Counted from the stretch's first letter, positions 1 to 7,390 are shown. The stretch is 64,000 bases of DNA from Gemmatimonadaceae bacterium (GCA_040882285.1 JBBEBQ010000010.1:332147-396146), one strand, 5' to 3'. Program-made: numbers and translations. Notes: generated by a model not told the origin, from the sequence alone.

Positions 1-2
1 AC

Positions 3-680
3 AACCAGGAGCCGGGCGTCGTACAACACATCCTGCTGTTCGCTCGCGACCGCGCGACGCGCGACTGGGAGCTTGGCTTCACGCAGGAGTGGCCGTTCCT
101 GAGCCAGGATCATCAGCTGAGCTACTCCGTCCCGCTCGTGAGCACAGCCGGCGGCTCCGGCATCGGGGACGTCGCGCTGAACTACAGGTATCGCTGGCTC
201 GCCCAAGCGCGCAGCGAGTCCGTCCTTCGGATCAGCGCGCTGCTTCCCACCGGCAGCGCCGAGCGTGGGAGGGGCGCGGGGGGAGCGGGCGTCGAGCTAA
301 ACCTGCCCGTCTCACTGGAGATTGGCCGTACGCTGGCGGCGCACTGGAACGTGGGCGGATCGGTGATTCCATCCGCGCGCGCCGTGGACGGAACGCGGCG
401 CGCGGCGAGCGAGCTGTTCGCCGGAGCCAGCCTGGTGTGGCTGCTGCATCCAATGCTGAACCTGCTCGCCGAATCGGTGTGGTCGCGAGCGGAAACGCCG
501 GGCATCGGCGGAACGCGAACGTCAGAGACGTCGCTCACTCTTGTGCCCGCAGTCCGCGGCGCGATCAATCTCCGCTCGGGTGCGCAGATCGTCCCCGGCG
601 CCGGCCTGACGATCGACGCGCGGGACGGAATGCGGGTATCTGGCCTGCTCCTGTACTTGAGCTTCGAGCACGGGTTCTGA
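3..680 (+). CDS. Outer-membrane beta-barrel protein, 5' partial
   Basis: The reading frame is open from the window edge, so the start and signal peptide lie outside; about 225 residues are visible. The chain alternates short amphipathic strands with Gly/Ser turns and ends in LSFEHGF. A terminal Phe is the usual beta-signal read by the BAM machinery. The overall look resembles the putative 'transporter'/MetA-type barrel family, but I see no motif that fixes a substrate. It ends 30 bp before the convergent RidA-like gene, with a heptad repeat in the gap. Confidence 0.7.
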   Translation, partial: NQEPGVVQHILLFARDRATRDWELGFTQEWPFLSQDHQLSYSVPLVSTAGGSGIGDVALNYRYRWLAQARSESVLRISALLPTGSAERGRGAGGAGVELNLPVSLEIGRTLAAHWNVGGSVIPSARAVDGTRRAASELFAGASLVWLLHPMLNLLAESVWSRAETPGIGGTRTSETSLTLVPAVRGAINLRSGAQIVPGAGLTIDARDGMRVSGLLLYLSFEHGF

Positions 681-690
681 GCCACGCCGT

Positions 691-713
691 TACTAGTCAC
701 TAGTCACTAGTCA
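691..713. repeat. Direct heptad array (ACTAGTC)x3
   Basis: Three tandem copies of ACTAGTC plus a partial copy fill the gap between two convergent genes and run into the stop codon (TCA on the plus strand) of the RidA-like gene. The same heptad and its ACTGGTG variant recur in a foldback at 10585-10678. It has no T-tract, so it is not a classical terminator. It is one of about eight 7-bp-period arrays in the window. Confidence 0.85.
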
Positions 714-1073
714 CGTCTTCTCAATGAGCCCCTCCGCCTCGATCTCGACCAGCATGTCCGGATCGATCAGCCGCGCGACCTGGACCATGCTTGTGGCCGG
801 GCGAATCTCGCCGAAGAAGGAGCAGTGCGCGCGGCCGATCTCCTCCCACTGGTCGATGTCGGTCACGTAGATCCGCGTCCGCACGATGTCGCTCAGCCGC
901 GCGCCGGCGCGGTGCAGCGCGGTCTCGATGTTGGTAAGCGTCTGGATGGCCTGGGCGTGGGGGTCGCCCTTTCCCACGAGCGGGCCGCCGTCGCTCGTGG
1001 CCGTCGTGCCGGACACGTAGATGTGCGAGCCCACGCGGACGACCCGCGAATACCCCACCACGGGCTCCCACAT
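711..1073 (-). CDS. RidA/YjgF/UK114-family deaminase-like protein
   Basis: A 120-residue protein of the Rid family. Family members hydrolyse reactive enamine/imine intermediates or act on related small molecules in the cytosol, usually as trimers. Visible family features are VGSHIYVSGTTA near the N-terminus, the central NIETAL helix, and RTRIYVTDI with a downstream RPATSMVQV segment. The Arg of RTRIYVTD matches the substrate-carboxylate-binding Arg of active members. The start is uncertain. ATG 1073 has no Shine-Dalgarno, and the upstream in-frame codons read TRVNISTDS, which resembles the usual family N-terminus. A CTG at 1101-1103 preceded by GGAGG may be the real start. Confidence 0.85.
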   Translation of the reverse strand: MWEPVVGYSRVVRVGSHIYVSGTTATSDGGPLVGKGDPHAQAIQTLTNIETALHRAGARLSDIVRTRIYVTDIDQWEEIGRAHCSFFGEIRPATSMVQVARLIDPDMLVEIEAEGLIEKT

Positions 1074-1147
1074 GCTGTCGGTCGAGATGTTTACGCGCGT
1101 CAGGGCCGCCTCCAGGAAGATTCTGAAGTAGAGGAATATGCTGCTTC

Positions 1148-1337
1148 CGACTGAGGACTGAGGACCTTGCGGACTCAGAACTAACTACAATTGCGGATCG
1201 GCGACTAATTGAGGACCGAGGATGGGCCCAACCGCGCGGAGGAAGCGATAGGTGTTTCTTTCCGCAATCCTCAATCAGTCCTCGATCGTCAATGGCCGTT
1301 AGTCCTGAGCCCGCAAGGGTCCTCAGTCCTCAGTCCG
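1148..1337. repeat. Long imperfect foldback built from heptads (GGACTGA type)
   Basis: Outer arms 1148-1185 and 1298-1337 are reverse complements with only a few mismatches and short indels. A weaker inner pair follows (about 1190-1222 and 1261-1293), leaving a loop of about 40 bp. Inside the arms GGACTGA-like units recur every 7 bp. The element fills the space between the divergent RidA-like and sigma-factor genes and ends 10 bp before the proposed sigma promoter. No coding potential is evident; the sigma reading frame stays open through it by chance. Confidence 0.85.
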
Positions 1338-1346
1338 CAATCCTAC

Positions 1347-1383
1347 GGATGTGACCCAAGCACGCCACCATATAGTCTATATC
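1347..1383 (+). promoter_or_regulatory. Candidate ECF-type promoter of the sigma gene
   Basis: GGATGTGAC (1347-1355), 19 bp, then GTCTATATC (1375-1383). The same two blocks at the same spacing occur at 4322-4358 before another gene of the operon. The spacing and the GTCTA -10 block resemble ECF promoters (for E. coli sigma-E, GGAACTT and TCTRA). Transcription would start at about 1384-1388, so the GTG at 1386 would be nearly leaderless, which fits the lack of a Shine-Dalgarno. Autoregulation is inferred. Confidence 0.55.
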
Positions 1384-1385
1384 CT

Positions 1386-1937
1386 GTGACGGACCTCACT
1401 GACGAGCAGGTCGTCGACGCGGTGCTGGGGGGAGACACGGACGCATTCGCGGTCCTGGTGTCCCGTTATACCGCGCGATACGCGCGCTTCGCGGTGCGCA
1501 TGCTCGGCAACCGTGAGGACGGGGAAGAAGCTTTGCAGGATGCGTTCGTGCGCGTCTACCGCGCGCTGGGCAAGCGGGACCGGAAGAGCGCTTTTGGTCC
1601 GTGGTTTCATTCGATTCTGTCGAATCAATGCCGGACGGCGGCGAGCAGGCGCGCCAACCGGCTGCGGCTGGTGGTGCACGACGAAGGGGCGCTCGAGCGG
1701 GCGGCGGTTGATTCTCCGGCTCCCGCCGGCGGCGATGGGTCCGAGATCGAGACCGCGATCGGAAAGCTGGATCCGGCGCAGCGCGAAGTGTTCCTGATGA
1801 AGTACGTGGAAGAGATGAGCTACGAAGAGATTGCGGAGGTCACCGGTGTCGGAGTTTCGGCACTCAAGATGCGCGTGAAGCGCACGGCGGACCATCTGCG
1901 TGAACTGATGGGGGAGGTACCGCATGAAGCAGGATGA
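1386..1937 (+). CDS. ECF-family RNA polymerase sigma factor
   Basis: A 183-residue sigma-70 group IV protein that directs RNA polymerase to a small regulon. Region 2 covers about residues 5-75 (ending near AFGPWFHSILSNQCR) and region 4 about 115-175, with REVFLMKYVEEMSYEEIAEV and the helix-turn-helix GVSALKMRVKRT. GTG 1386 is chosen because VTDLTDEQVVDAV is a typical ECF start. The frame runs upstream to 1209, but that part is foldback repeat. The 3' end overlaps the next gene by 14 bp, the usual arrangement of a sigma with its anti-sigma. Confidence 0.93.
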   Translation: MTDLTDEQVVDAVLGGDTDAFAVLVSRYTARYARFAVRMLGNREDGEEALQDAFVRVYRALGKRDRKSAFGPWFHSILSNQCRTAASRRANRLRLVVHDEGALERAAVDSPAPAGGDGSEIETAIGKLDPAQREVFLMKYVEEMSYEEIAEVTGVGVSALKMRVKRTADHLRELMGEVPHEAG

Positions 1938-2496
1938 CGAGGATTTCCTCGAGCAGATTGCGAGGCCGCTTCGCGAGCCGGTGGAGATGAGCACGGGGTT
2001 CGAGGCGCGGGTCATGGCCGCGGCGCGCAAGCGTGAAGGCACCAGCGTGCTCGCGTGGATCGTGCGCCCGCGCGTTCTGCGTCTTTCGCCGCTGGCGGGA
2101 CTCGCGGCGGCCGCCGGGATCGCGCTCGCGGTGCTCACGCTGGACCGCGCGGGCTCTGAGCGCGTCGCGACACAGGTGGCCGCGACGTTGCCGGCCGCGC
2201 CCGCGGCCGCGGCCGACACGATCAAGCTCGTGCAGTTCATGCTGGTCGCGCCCGAAGCGCGCACGGTGTCCCTCGTCGGCGATTTCAACGACTGGGATTC
2301 GACGGCAACGCCGCTGCGCGAAGCGGCCGACGCGGGCGTGTGGACGATCACGGTGCCGCTCGCGGCGGGCAGACATCAGTACGTGTTCATGGTGGACGGC
2401 AATCGCTGGACGCCTGATCCCGCGGCGCCCACGGCGGTCGAGGACGACTTCGGCATGCCGAACTCGGTGATCACCGTCGGGGAGAGTGCGACGTGA
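1924..2496 (+). CDS. Anti-sigma-like membrane protein with C-terminal CBM48/AMPK glycogen-binding domain
   Basis: 190 residues. An acidic cytosolic N-terminus (about 1-55) precedes one membrane segment near residues 57-77 (LAGLAAAAGIALAVL), then an Ala-rich linker, then an E-set/CBM48-type domain from about residue 100. That domain carries VSLVGDFNDWDS, a VWTI strand, YVFMVDGNRW, and a DDFGMPNS end. Position after the ECF gene and topology suggest it holds the sigma factor and senses something outside. No ZAS His/Cys motif is visible, so the anti-sigma role is inference. It overlaps the next gene by 4 bp. Confidence 0.8.
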   Translation: MKQDDEDFLEQIARPLREPVEMSTGFEARVMAAARKREGTSVLAWIVRPRVLRLSPLAGLAAAAGIALAVLTLDRAGSERVATQVAATLPAAPAAAADTIKLVQFMLVAPEARTVSLVGDFNDWDSTATPLREAADAGVWTITVPLAAGRHQYVFMVDGNRWTPDPAAPTAVEDDFGMPNSVITVGESAT

Positions 2497-3149
2497 TCCG
2501 CATTCTGTTCCGCAGTCTCACTATTGCCACGGTGCTGACGGCGCTCGCGGCGTTCGCGGCGTCGGCGCAGGACGCGCGCGTGTCGACGCGCCTCGACGCG
2601 CGCACGGCGGCCGCGGTCACGCGCGTCGTCGATTCGGCGCGGTCGCGGTCGCTGCCCACGGAGCCGCTCGTGCAGAAGGCGTTGCAGGGCGCGGCGAAGC
2701 GCGCGCCGTCGGCGCGTGTGCTGGCTGCGGTCAGCGAGCTGCTGGGCGAGCTCTCGACGGCGCGCTCCGCGCTCGGCCAACGGTCCACGGAAGCCGAGCT
2801 GGTGGCCGGCGCGGGCGCGCTGCACGCGGGCGTTCCCGAGGCGACGCTCTCGCGGATCCGCGAGCTGCGCGGCGGCCAGTCAGTGACGGTCGCCGTGGGG
2901 ACGCTGGCGGATCTCGTGGCCCGCGGCGTCCCGGTGGACGCCGCGGTCAGCGCAATCCTGGCCCTCGTCGAGCGGCGCGCCGCCGACGGGGACGTCATCG
3001 CGTTCAGCAATCAGGTAGGGCGGGACATCGCCGCGGGCGCGCCGCCCGCGGTCGCGGCCAGAGTGCGAGCCCGCGGACCCGGCGCGCGTCCTGCAATAGT
3101 TCCGGGCCGGCCCGACAACGCCGGGCGCGGCCGGCCACCGGCGGAGTAG
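2493..3149 (+). CDS. Secreted Ala/Arg-rich helical protein, paralogue of 4394-5074
   Basis: 218 residues starting at GTG 2493. The signal peptide ends at AAFAASAQ. The mature part is predicted mostly helical. It aligns over its length with the product of 4394-5074: a V..V..AR.R.LP...L.Q.AL pattern, then LV.RG.P.D.A, then a low-complexity Gly/Arg/Pro tail. I know no function. Being in the sigma operon and having a paralogue in the same operon suggests an envelope role tied to that regulon. The 4-bp overlap with the previous gene implies translational coupling. Confidence 0.7.
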   Translation: MIRILFRSLTIATVLTALAAFAASAQDARVSTRLDARTAAAVTRVVDSARSRSLPTEPLVQKALQGAAKRAPSARVLAAVSELLGELSTARSALGQRSTEAELVAGAGALHAGVPEATLSRIRELRGGQSVTVAVGTLADLVARGVPVDAAVSAILALVERRAADGDVIAFSNQVGRDIAAGAPPAVAARVRARGPGARPAIVPGRPDNAGRGRPPAE

Positions 3150-3195
3150 GCGCCTGCCGGCCGCCCCTGGAACAGTTTCTTTCACTACAAGGAAC

Positions 3196-4317
3196 ATGCG
3201 GAATCTGATCGCGCTGGCAGGCGCCGCAATGTGCGGATGGTCGTCGCTCGTGTTCGCGCAGGCCGGAGTTTATTTCGACGCGGGTGGCGCCCGGGTCCGG
3301 TATGGGGACACGGTTCAGGTGAGTGCCGCTACGGTCGGCGCGTCCGCGTATTCACTCACCCGCAACACGGGCTTCTCCGCCACGCTCTCCGGCTCGACGA
3401 CGCAGCAATCGAGCTGGACGACATTCGGCGCCGCGCAGGGTTCGGTCCTCACGCCCGCACTCGCTTTCGCGCGGGGCGAGCTGCACGGCGGCGGCTCCAT
3501 CACCTCGTACGGCGCGGGTTCGGGGAGCGGACAGCTCGCTGGCGGCGGCAGGCTGCACCTCTCGGGGCGCAGCGCGGGGGCATGGCTCGGCGCGAGCGCG
3601 GGGAGCGTGAAAGATCCCATCGGCTGGCGATCCATGAACGCGGGCGAACTCGGCGCCTGGATGCAGACCGGCTTCGCCATCGCGCAGGCGGTGATCATGC
3701 CGGTGCGGATCGCCGGCGGCCTGCGCTACACAGACGTCGAGGGAACGATCAGGTTCGACAACTCCCGCCTGGAGCTGATCGGCGTCGCCGGGATGCGTTC
3801 GGCGATCGACGGCTATGATGACGATCCGGATCCGTGGGCGAGCGTGAACGCGACAGCCTGGCTGTTGCGCGCGGTCGGCATCACCGCCGGCATCGGCAGC
3901 TATCCTGCCGACCCGGGGCAGGATTTTTCCGCCGCCAGGTACGTCACGCTCGGCCTGAGGGTCGCGCCGATGAACACGCGCCGCTCTCCCGTGTTGCTGT
4001 CCGCCGACGTTCTCGGAGGCACGCGCGTCGCTCCGCCCGCTATGACGGTGACCGCTGGTCCCGGCGCGGTGCGCACGATCACGTTCCGGGCTACCGCGGC
4101 GCGGACCGTGGAGATCATGGGCGACTTCACTGATTGGACTCCCGTTCAAATGAGTCCGGGGCGGCCGTCGGGAACGTGGGCCATCTCGCTGCCGATCTCC
4201 CCCGGCGTGCACCAGCTCAACGTGCGTCTCGATGGCGGAAGCTGGGTCGTGCCTGAGGGGCTTACCGCGATAAAGGATGAATTTGGCGGGTCGGTGGGGA
4301 TTCTGCTGGTCCCGTGA
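3196..4317 (+). CDS. Outer-membrane barrel-like protein with C-terminal CBM48-type domain
   Basis: 373 residues with a signal peptide ending SLVFAQ. Residues 20-275 are repetitive amphipathic strands with Gly/Ser turns, consistent with a beta-barrel. Residues about 285-373 form an E-set/CBM48-like domain with VEIMGDFTDWTPV, a TWAISLPI strand, HQLNVRLDGGSW and KDEFGGSVG, the same layout as in the anti-sigma-like protein. Such domains bind alpha-glucans in known proteins. Whether this one does is unknown. A Shine-Dalgarno-like AAGGA lies just before ATG 3196. Confidence 0.75.
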   Translation: MRNLIALAGAAMCGWSSLVFAQAGVYFDAGGARVRYGDTVQVSAATVGASAYSLTRNTGFSATLSGSTTQQSSWTTFGAAQGSVLTPALAFARGELHGGGSITSYGAGSGSGQLAGGGRLHLSGRSAGAWLGASAGSVKDPIGWRSMNAGELGAWMQTGFAIAQAVIMPVRIAGGLRYTDVEGTIRFDNSRLELIGVAGMRSAIDGYDDDPDPWASVNATAWLLRAVGITAGIGSYPADPGQDFSAARYVTLGLRVAPMNTRRSPVLLSADVLGGTRVAPPAMTVTAGPGAVRTITFRATAARTVEIMGDFTDWTPVQMSPGRPSGTWAISLPISPGVHQLNVRLDGGSWVVPEGLTAIKDEFGGSVGILLVP

Positions 4318-4321
4318 AAGA

Positions 4322-4358
4322 GGATGTGACGGAAGGCGCGGATCGGCTGGTCTATATC
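4322..4358 (+). promoter_or_regulatory. Second candidate ECF-type promoter
   Basis: GGATGTGAC (4322-4330), 19 bp, then GTCTATATC (4350-4358), identical in both blocks and in spacing to the site before the sigma gene. Transcription would start at about 4360, giving a leader of about 34 nt with an AGGAGCAAGGA ribosome-binding site before ATG 4394. It would boost the two last genes of the operon separately. Confidence 0.5.
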
Positions 4359-4393
4359 TGCGTACCGAGCCACATCCCATTCAGGAGCAAGGA

Positions 4394-5074
4394 ATGAAAG
4401 CATTTACTGTTCTGGCGGCGTTGGTTGCGCTTGCCGCCCCGGTTTCGGCCCAGGGGACTTCCGAGGATCTGAGCGCGCGTCTGCGCGCGGTTCTCCCCGC
4501 CGAAGTCGCCGATCGCGTGATCGCGACGGTTTCCGAAGCGCGCAACAGAGGCCTTCCCGCGCACGCCCTCGAGCAGCGCGCTCTGATGCTCGCGGCCAAG
4601 GGCGTCGAAGCGAGCTCCATCGCCCGTTCGGTCGCCGACCAGTCGCGCGCCATGGGCGAGGCGAGAGCGGCGCTGGCGCGTGGCCGAGCCGACGTTGCGA
4701 CCGGCGACGACATCGCCGCGGGCGCCGAGGTGATTCGCAAGGGTGTCGACGGCGCACAGGTCAGCGAGCTGGCGAGAAGCGCTCCTTCGGGACGGTCGCT
4801 TGCCGTTCCGCTGTTTGTGCTTGGCAGCCTCGTAGATCGCGGCCTGCCGTCCGACGTTGCGCTGGCGCAGGTCGTGGAGCGGATGAACGCCCGCGCTACC
4901 GATGCCGAGCTGGCCGCACTGCCTGAGCAGGCCGTGGCCGGACGCGCGCGCGCTGTTGCAGGTGGACGCGGTGCAGGCGCGGCCGGGGGCACGGTCCGTG
5001 GCGGGCCGCCCACCAACGTCCCGCCCGTCGCAGGCGGCGGACGTGGCCGCCCCGCTGGCGCGGGCCGACCGTAG
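4394..5074 (+). CDS. Secreted helical protein with Gly/Arg-rich tail, paralogue of 2493-3149
   Basis: 226 residues. ATG 4394 is chosen over earlier in-frame starts because it follows AGGAGCAAGGA and begins a clean signal peptide ending APVSAQ. The helical body shares the pattern of the product of 2493-3149 (SEARNRGLP, LVDRGLPSDVAL). The last 50 residues are almost only Gly, Ala, Arg and Pro. Function is unknown. It has its own ECF-like promoter, suggesting a main output of the sigma factor. Confidence 0.7.
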   Translation: MKAFTVLAALVALAAPVSAQGTSEDLSARLRAVLPAEVADRVIATVSEARNRGLPAHALEQRALMLAAKGVEASSIARSVADQSRAMGEARAALARGRADVATGDDIAAGAEVIRKGVDGAQVSELARSAPSGRSLAVPLFVLGSLVDRGLPSDVALAQVVERMNARATDAELAALPEQAVAGRARAVAGGRGAGAAGGTVRGGPPTNVPPVAGGGRGRPAGAGRP

Positions 5075-5162
5075 TCGAAGGTGAGGTAAGCGCTGGCGAC
5101 CGCCATGGCGCGGTCGCCGGCGTCCTTCCGTTTTGCTTTTCACATCGAACAGGAGCATTCAG

Positions 5163-6068
5163 ATGATTCGCAAGATCTCGCGCGCCGTTCTCGGCTCGCT
5201 GATGGCTGTTACCGCGGTAACCGCGTGCAGCGACACGACGGGGTCCAACACCGGCAAGCTCACCGTCAAGCTGACGGACGCGCCATTTCCGTTCGCGGAA
5301 GTGAGTAGCGTAGACATGTGGGTGGTCCGCATCGACGCCCGCACGCAGAGCGTGAGCGAGGCCGAAGCGAGTGACGCGTCGGACACCGGCGGCTGGACCA
5401 CGATCGCGTCGCCAAACGCCTTGATCAACCTGCTCAGTTTGCAGGGCGGCGTGACGACCAACCTCGGCACGACCTCACTGGCCACCGGCAACTACAATGG
5501 CTTCCGTCTCATTCTGGACACGCAGAAGTCCAGCGTGACGCTGAAGGACGGCACTGTTCTCACCGGCGGCAACGGCATCATCTTCCCGAGCGCGGCTCAG
5601 ACGGGCATCAAGATCAATCTCGACGCTCCGATCCAGATCACGCAGGACAGCTCGGTGATGATCCTCGACTTCGACGTCGGGAGCAGCTTTGTCATGCGGG
5701 GCAACAGCATCAAGAACAACGGCCTGCTGTTCAAGCCGGTGATTCGCGCCGTCGCCACCGAGCTCACCGGCGTGCTCACGGGCTCCGTTCGCAGCACGAG
5801 CGCGACCGGCCCGGGAGTAGCGGGCGCGACGGTGGACGTGCTCAAGGACGGCACGGCGCTGGCCGATACCGTCGCGGCCAACGTGGTGGCGAGCACCTCG
5901 ACCGACGCATCGGGGAATTACAGGTTTTCGTTCCTCCTGCCCGGCGCGTACGAGGTTCGGGCGACACCTCCGGCGGCCAGCGGCTTCCTGCCGGCGCTGC
6001 TCCCGGATGGTGTGACGATCACATCGGGCGCGACGGTCGCCGACAAGGTGATCGTGGTGGTCCCGTAG
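5163..6068 (+). CDS. DUF4382 lipoprotein with C-terminal carboxypeptidase-regulatory-like domain
   Basis: 301 residues. ATG 5163 follows AGGAGCATTCAG and opens a lipoprotein signal with lipobox VTAC, so the mature N-terminus is a lipidated Cys in the envelope. Residues about 30-200 match DUF4382 (GKLTVKLTDAPFPFAEV, then a vWMVRID-like strand and NLLSLQGG). Residues about 205-300 form a Cna-B/CarbopepD-reg-like sandwich (GVAGATVDVL, then DASGNYRFSFLLPGAYEVRA). The role of DUF4382 proteins is not known. This is the last gene before a strong terminator. Confidence 0.85.
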   Translation: MIRKISRAVLGSLMAVTAVTACSDTTGSNTGKLTVKLTDAPFPFAEVSSVDMWVVRIDARTQSVSEAEASDASDTGGWTTIASPNALINLLSLQGGVTTNLGTTSLATGNYNGFRLILDTQKSSVTLKDGTVLTGGNGIIFPSAAQTGIKINLDAPIQITQDSSVMILDFDVGSSFVMRGNSIKNNGLLFKPVIRAVATELTGVLTGSVRSTSATGPGVAGATVDVLKDGTALADTVAANVVASTSTDASGNYRFSFLLPGAYEVRATPPAASGFLPALLPDGVTITSGATVADKVIVVVP

Positions 6069-6082
6069 CTTTGGAGCCTGTG

Positions 6083-6124
6083 AAAAATCCCCTGTCCGAA
6101 GCGTTCGGATGGGGGATTTTTTTG
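6083..6124 (+). terminator. Intrinsic terminator of the ECF operon
   Basis: A long stem, AAAATCCCC...GGGGGATTTTTTT, with an inner CCGAA/TTCGG stem, ends in a seven-T tract. It lies 15 bp after the DUF4382 stop. Confidence 0.92.
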
Positions 6125-6222
6125 CGTCCTCCGAGGGGGACACCAGTCTCAGGAAACTGGGCGATTTTCCCGGGTTAAGCGCGTAGACGCGGACTTAAGG
6201 GCCCAATGGAAGCAGCAGCGAA

Positions 6223-6240
6223 TGGCACGTCACGTGCCTT
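6223..6240 (+). promoter_or_regulatory. Possible sigma-54-like site / palindrome
   Basis: TGGCACGTCACGTGCCT contains GG and GC 10 bp apart, as in -24/-12 promoters, but is also a plain palindrome (GGCACGT-C-ACGTGCC, 6224-6238) that could bind a dimeric regulator. It lies about 65 bp before the glycine-zipper lipoprotein gene. I cannot tell which it is, if either. Confidence 0.25.
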
Positions 6241-6303
6241 AATAAGAGGCATCACCGCGGGAGCCATGAGGGCGACAGCGGCCAGTCAGCGGAGGTTGAC
6301 ACA

Positions 6304-6771
6304 ATGCAGAAACTCAGAGCACTCGTACTCGTCCCGGCGATTCTTTTCGCGGCGGCCTGCGGTGGTGACGATTCCAAGAGCGTCGACGCGGCGCTGGACA
6401 GCGATCTGCGCCTGGCGGGTGAAGCGTATGCGCCGGGCATGGACAGCATCTCGATGATGGAGCGGAACGCGGCGCTGGCGCCGACTACGCCGAGGCGGAC
6501 GACGACGGCTCCGCGGCGCACGACCACGGCGCCGCGACGTGCTTCGAGTTCGGGCAGCGGCACGTACTCGGCCCCGGCTCCGGTTCGCACCGAGACGCAA
6601 AGAAACACGGCCCGTGACGCCGCGATCGGCGCCACGGCTGGTGCGGTCATCGGCGCCACGACCAGCAGAGACAAGGTCAAGGGCGGATTGATCGGCGCGG
6701 CCATCGGCGGAATCGCCGGTGCGGTGATCGGGCACAACGTCGACAAGAAGACGGTGCCGGTGAACCAGTAA
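6304..6771 (+). CDS. Glycine-zipper lipoprotein
   Basis: 155 residues with a lipoprotein signal and lipobox AAAC near residue 19. A Thr/Pro/Arg linker with repeated APRRTTT follows (about 60-80). From about residue 105 come Gly-zipper helices (AAIGATAGAVIGA, GGLIGAAIGGIAGAVIG), as in YMGG-like/Rick_17kDa-type envelope proteins that insert in the outer membrane. GGAGG lies 9 bp before the ATG. The gene stands alone between two terminators. Confidence 0.85.
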   Translation: MQKLRALVLVPAILFAAACGGDDSKSVDAALDSDLRLAGEAYAPGMDSISMMERNAALAPTTPRRTTTAPRRTTTAPRRASSSGSGTYSAPAPVRTETQRNTARDAAIGATAGAVIGATTSRDKVKGGLIGAAIGGIAGAVIGHNVDKKTVPVNQ

Positions 6772-6790
6772 CGGCAGAACGGCAAGCTGG

Positions 6791-6827
6791 AAAGGCGGGT
6801 GCGGATCGCACCCGCCTTTTCTTTTTG
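6791..6827 (+). terminator. Intrinsic terminator after the glycine-zipper gene
   Basis: The perfect stem AAAGGCGGGTGCG-AT-CGCACCCGCCTTTT is followed by CTTTTT. It lies 19 bp after the stop. Confidence 0.92.
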
Positions 6828-6843
6828 ATTGAACTACCACTGA

Positions 6844-6891
6844 GAACTGAATAGCTGCCCGCTGCCAGCTGGAAGCTGTCCGCTTGTCAGC
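6844..6891. repeat. Left arm of inverted heptad repeat flanking the four-helix-bundle gene
   Basis: About 48 bp in which GCTG recurs every 7 bp (AGCTG, CGCTG, AGCTG, AGCTG, CGCT). It is the reverse complement of 7391-7440 with few mismatches; AGCTGCCCGCT and AGCTGTCCGC are shared exactly. Confidence 0.85.
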
Positions 6892-6991
6892 CGACGGCAT
6901 GTTGACTCTTCGCGAAGATCGAACAGCGGATTGATGTTTGCCGGACGGAAGTGATTCACGCCTTGGCTCGGTTGAGGCGCAGACTTCCTGG

Positions 6992-7390
6992 GTGAGCGAC
7001 TATAAGAAGCTGCGCGTTTGGAGAAAGGCGCACTCTCTGGCGATCAATGCGCACCGCGTGGCAAGCCGGATGCGCGGGTCGCAGTATTCGAGCTTCCGAT
7101 CTCAGGTTATCCGTGCGGCCATGTCGGTGCCGACGAACATCGTCGAGGGACGGGAGCAAAAGGGCGAAGCCGGCTTCGCGCGCTTCCTCCGAATCTCGCT
7201 CGGGTCGCTTTCAGAGCTGGAGTATCACTTGCTTGCTGGACGCGACGTCGGCGCGATCTCGACGAGCGATCATCGTTCGCTCTCCAGCCAGGTCGAGGAA
7301 GTACGCATGATGCTCCACGGTCTTGTGCGAAAGCTCGAGAGCACCGGGAAATTGGCAGGTCAGCCACGACGAACGGTCAACAGGTCGTAG
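6992..7390 (+). CDS. Four-helix-bundle protein (S23/IVS-encoded family)
   Basis: 132 residues from GTG 6992. VSDYKKLRVWRKAHSLA is the typical family opening, followed by SQVIRAAMSVPTNIVEG near residues 45-60 and the long helix RISLGSLSELEYHL. Members form small helical bundles that oligomerise and bind nucleic acid, as in 23S rRNA intervening sequences and as Avd in diversity-generating retroelements. No rRNA, reverse transcriptase or template repeat lies nearby. ATG 6938 in frame is possible but would add a non-family N-terminus. The gene sits exactly between inverted heptad repeats. Confidence 0.85.
   Translation: MSDYKKLRVWRKAHSLAINAHRVASRMRGSQYSSFRSQVIRAAMSVPTNIVEGREQKGEAGFARFLRISLGSLSELEYHLLAGRDVGAISTSDHRSLSSQVEEVRMMLHGLVRKLESTGKLAGQPRRTVNRS

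Noticed and set aside
1209-1385. Upstream extension of the sigma-factor frame
   Set aside because: It translates the foldback repeat and non-family residues; GTG 1386 fits the family start and the promoter.
6992-7390. Diversity-generating retroelement Avd gene
   Set aside because: No reverse transcriptase, template repeat or variable repeat is within reach in the window.
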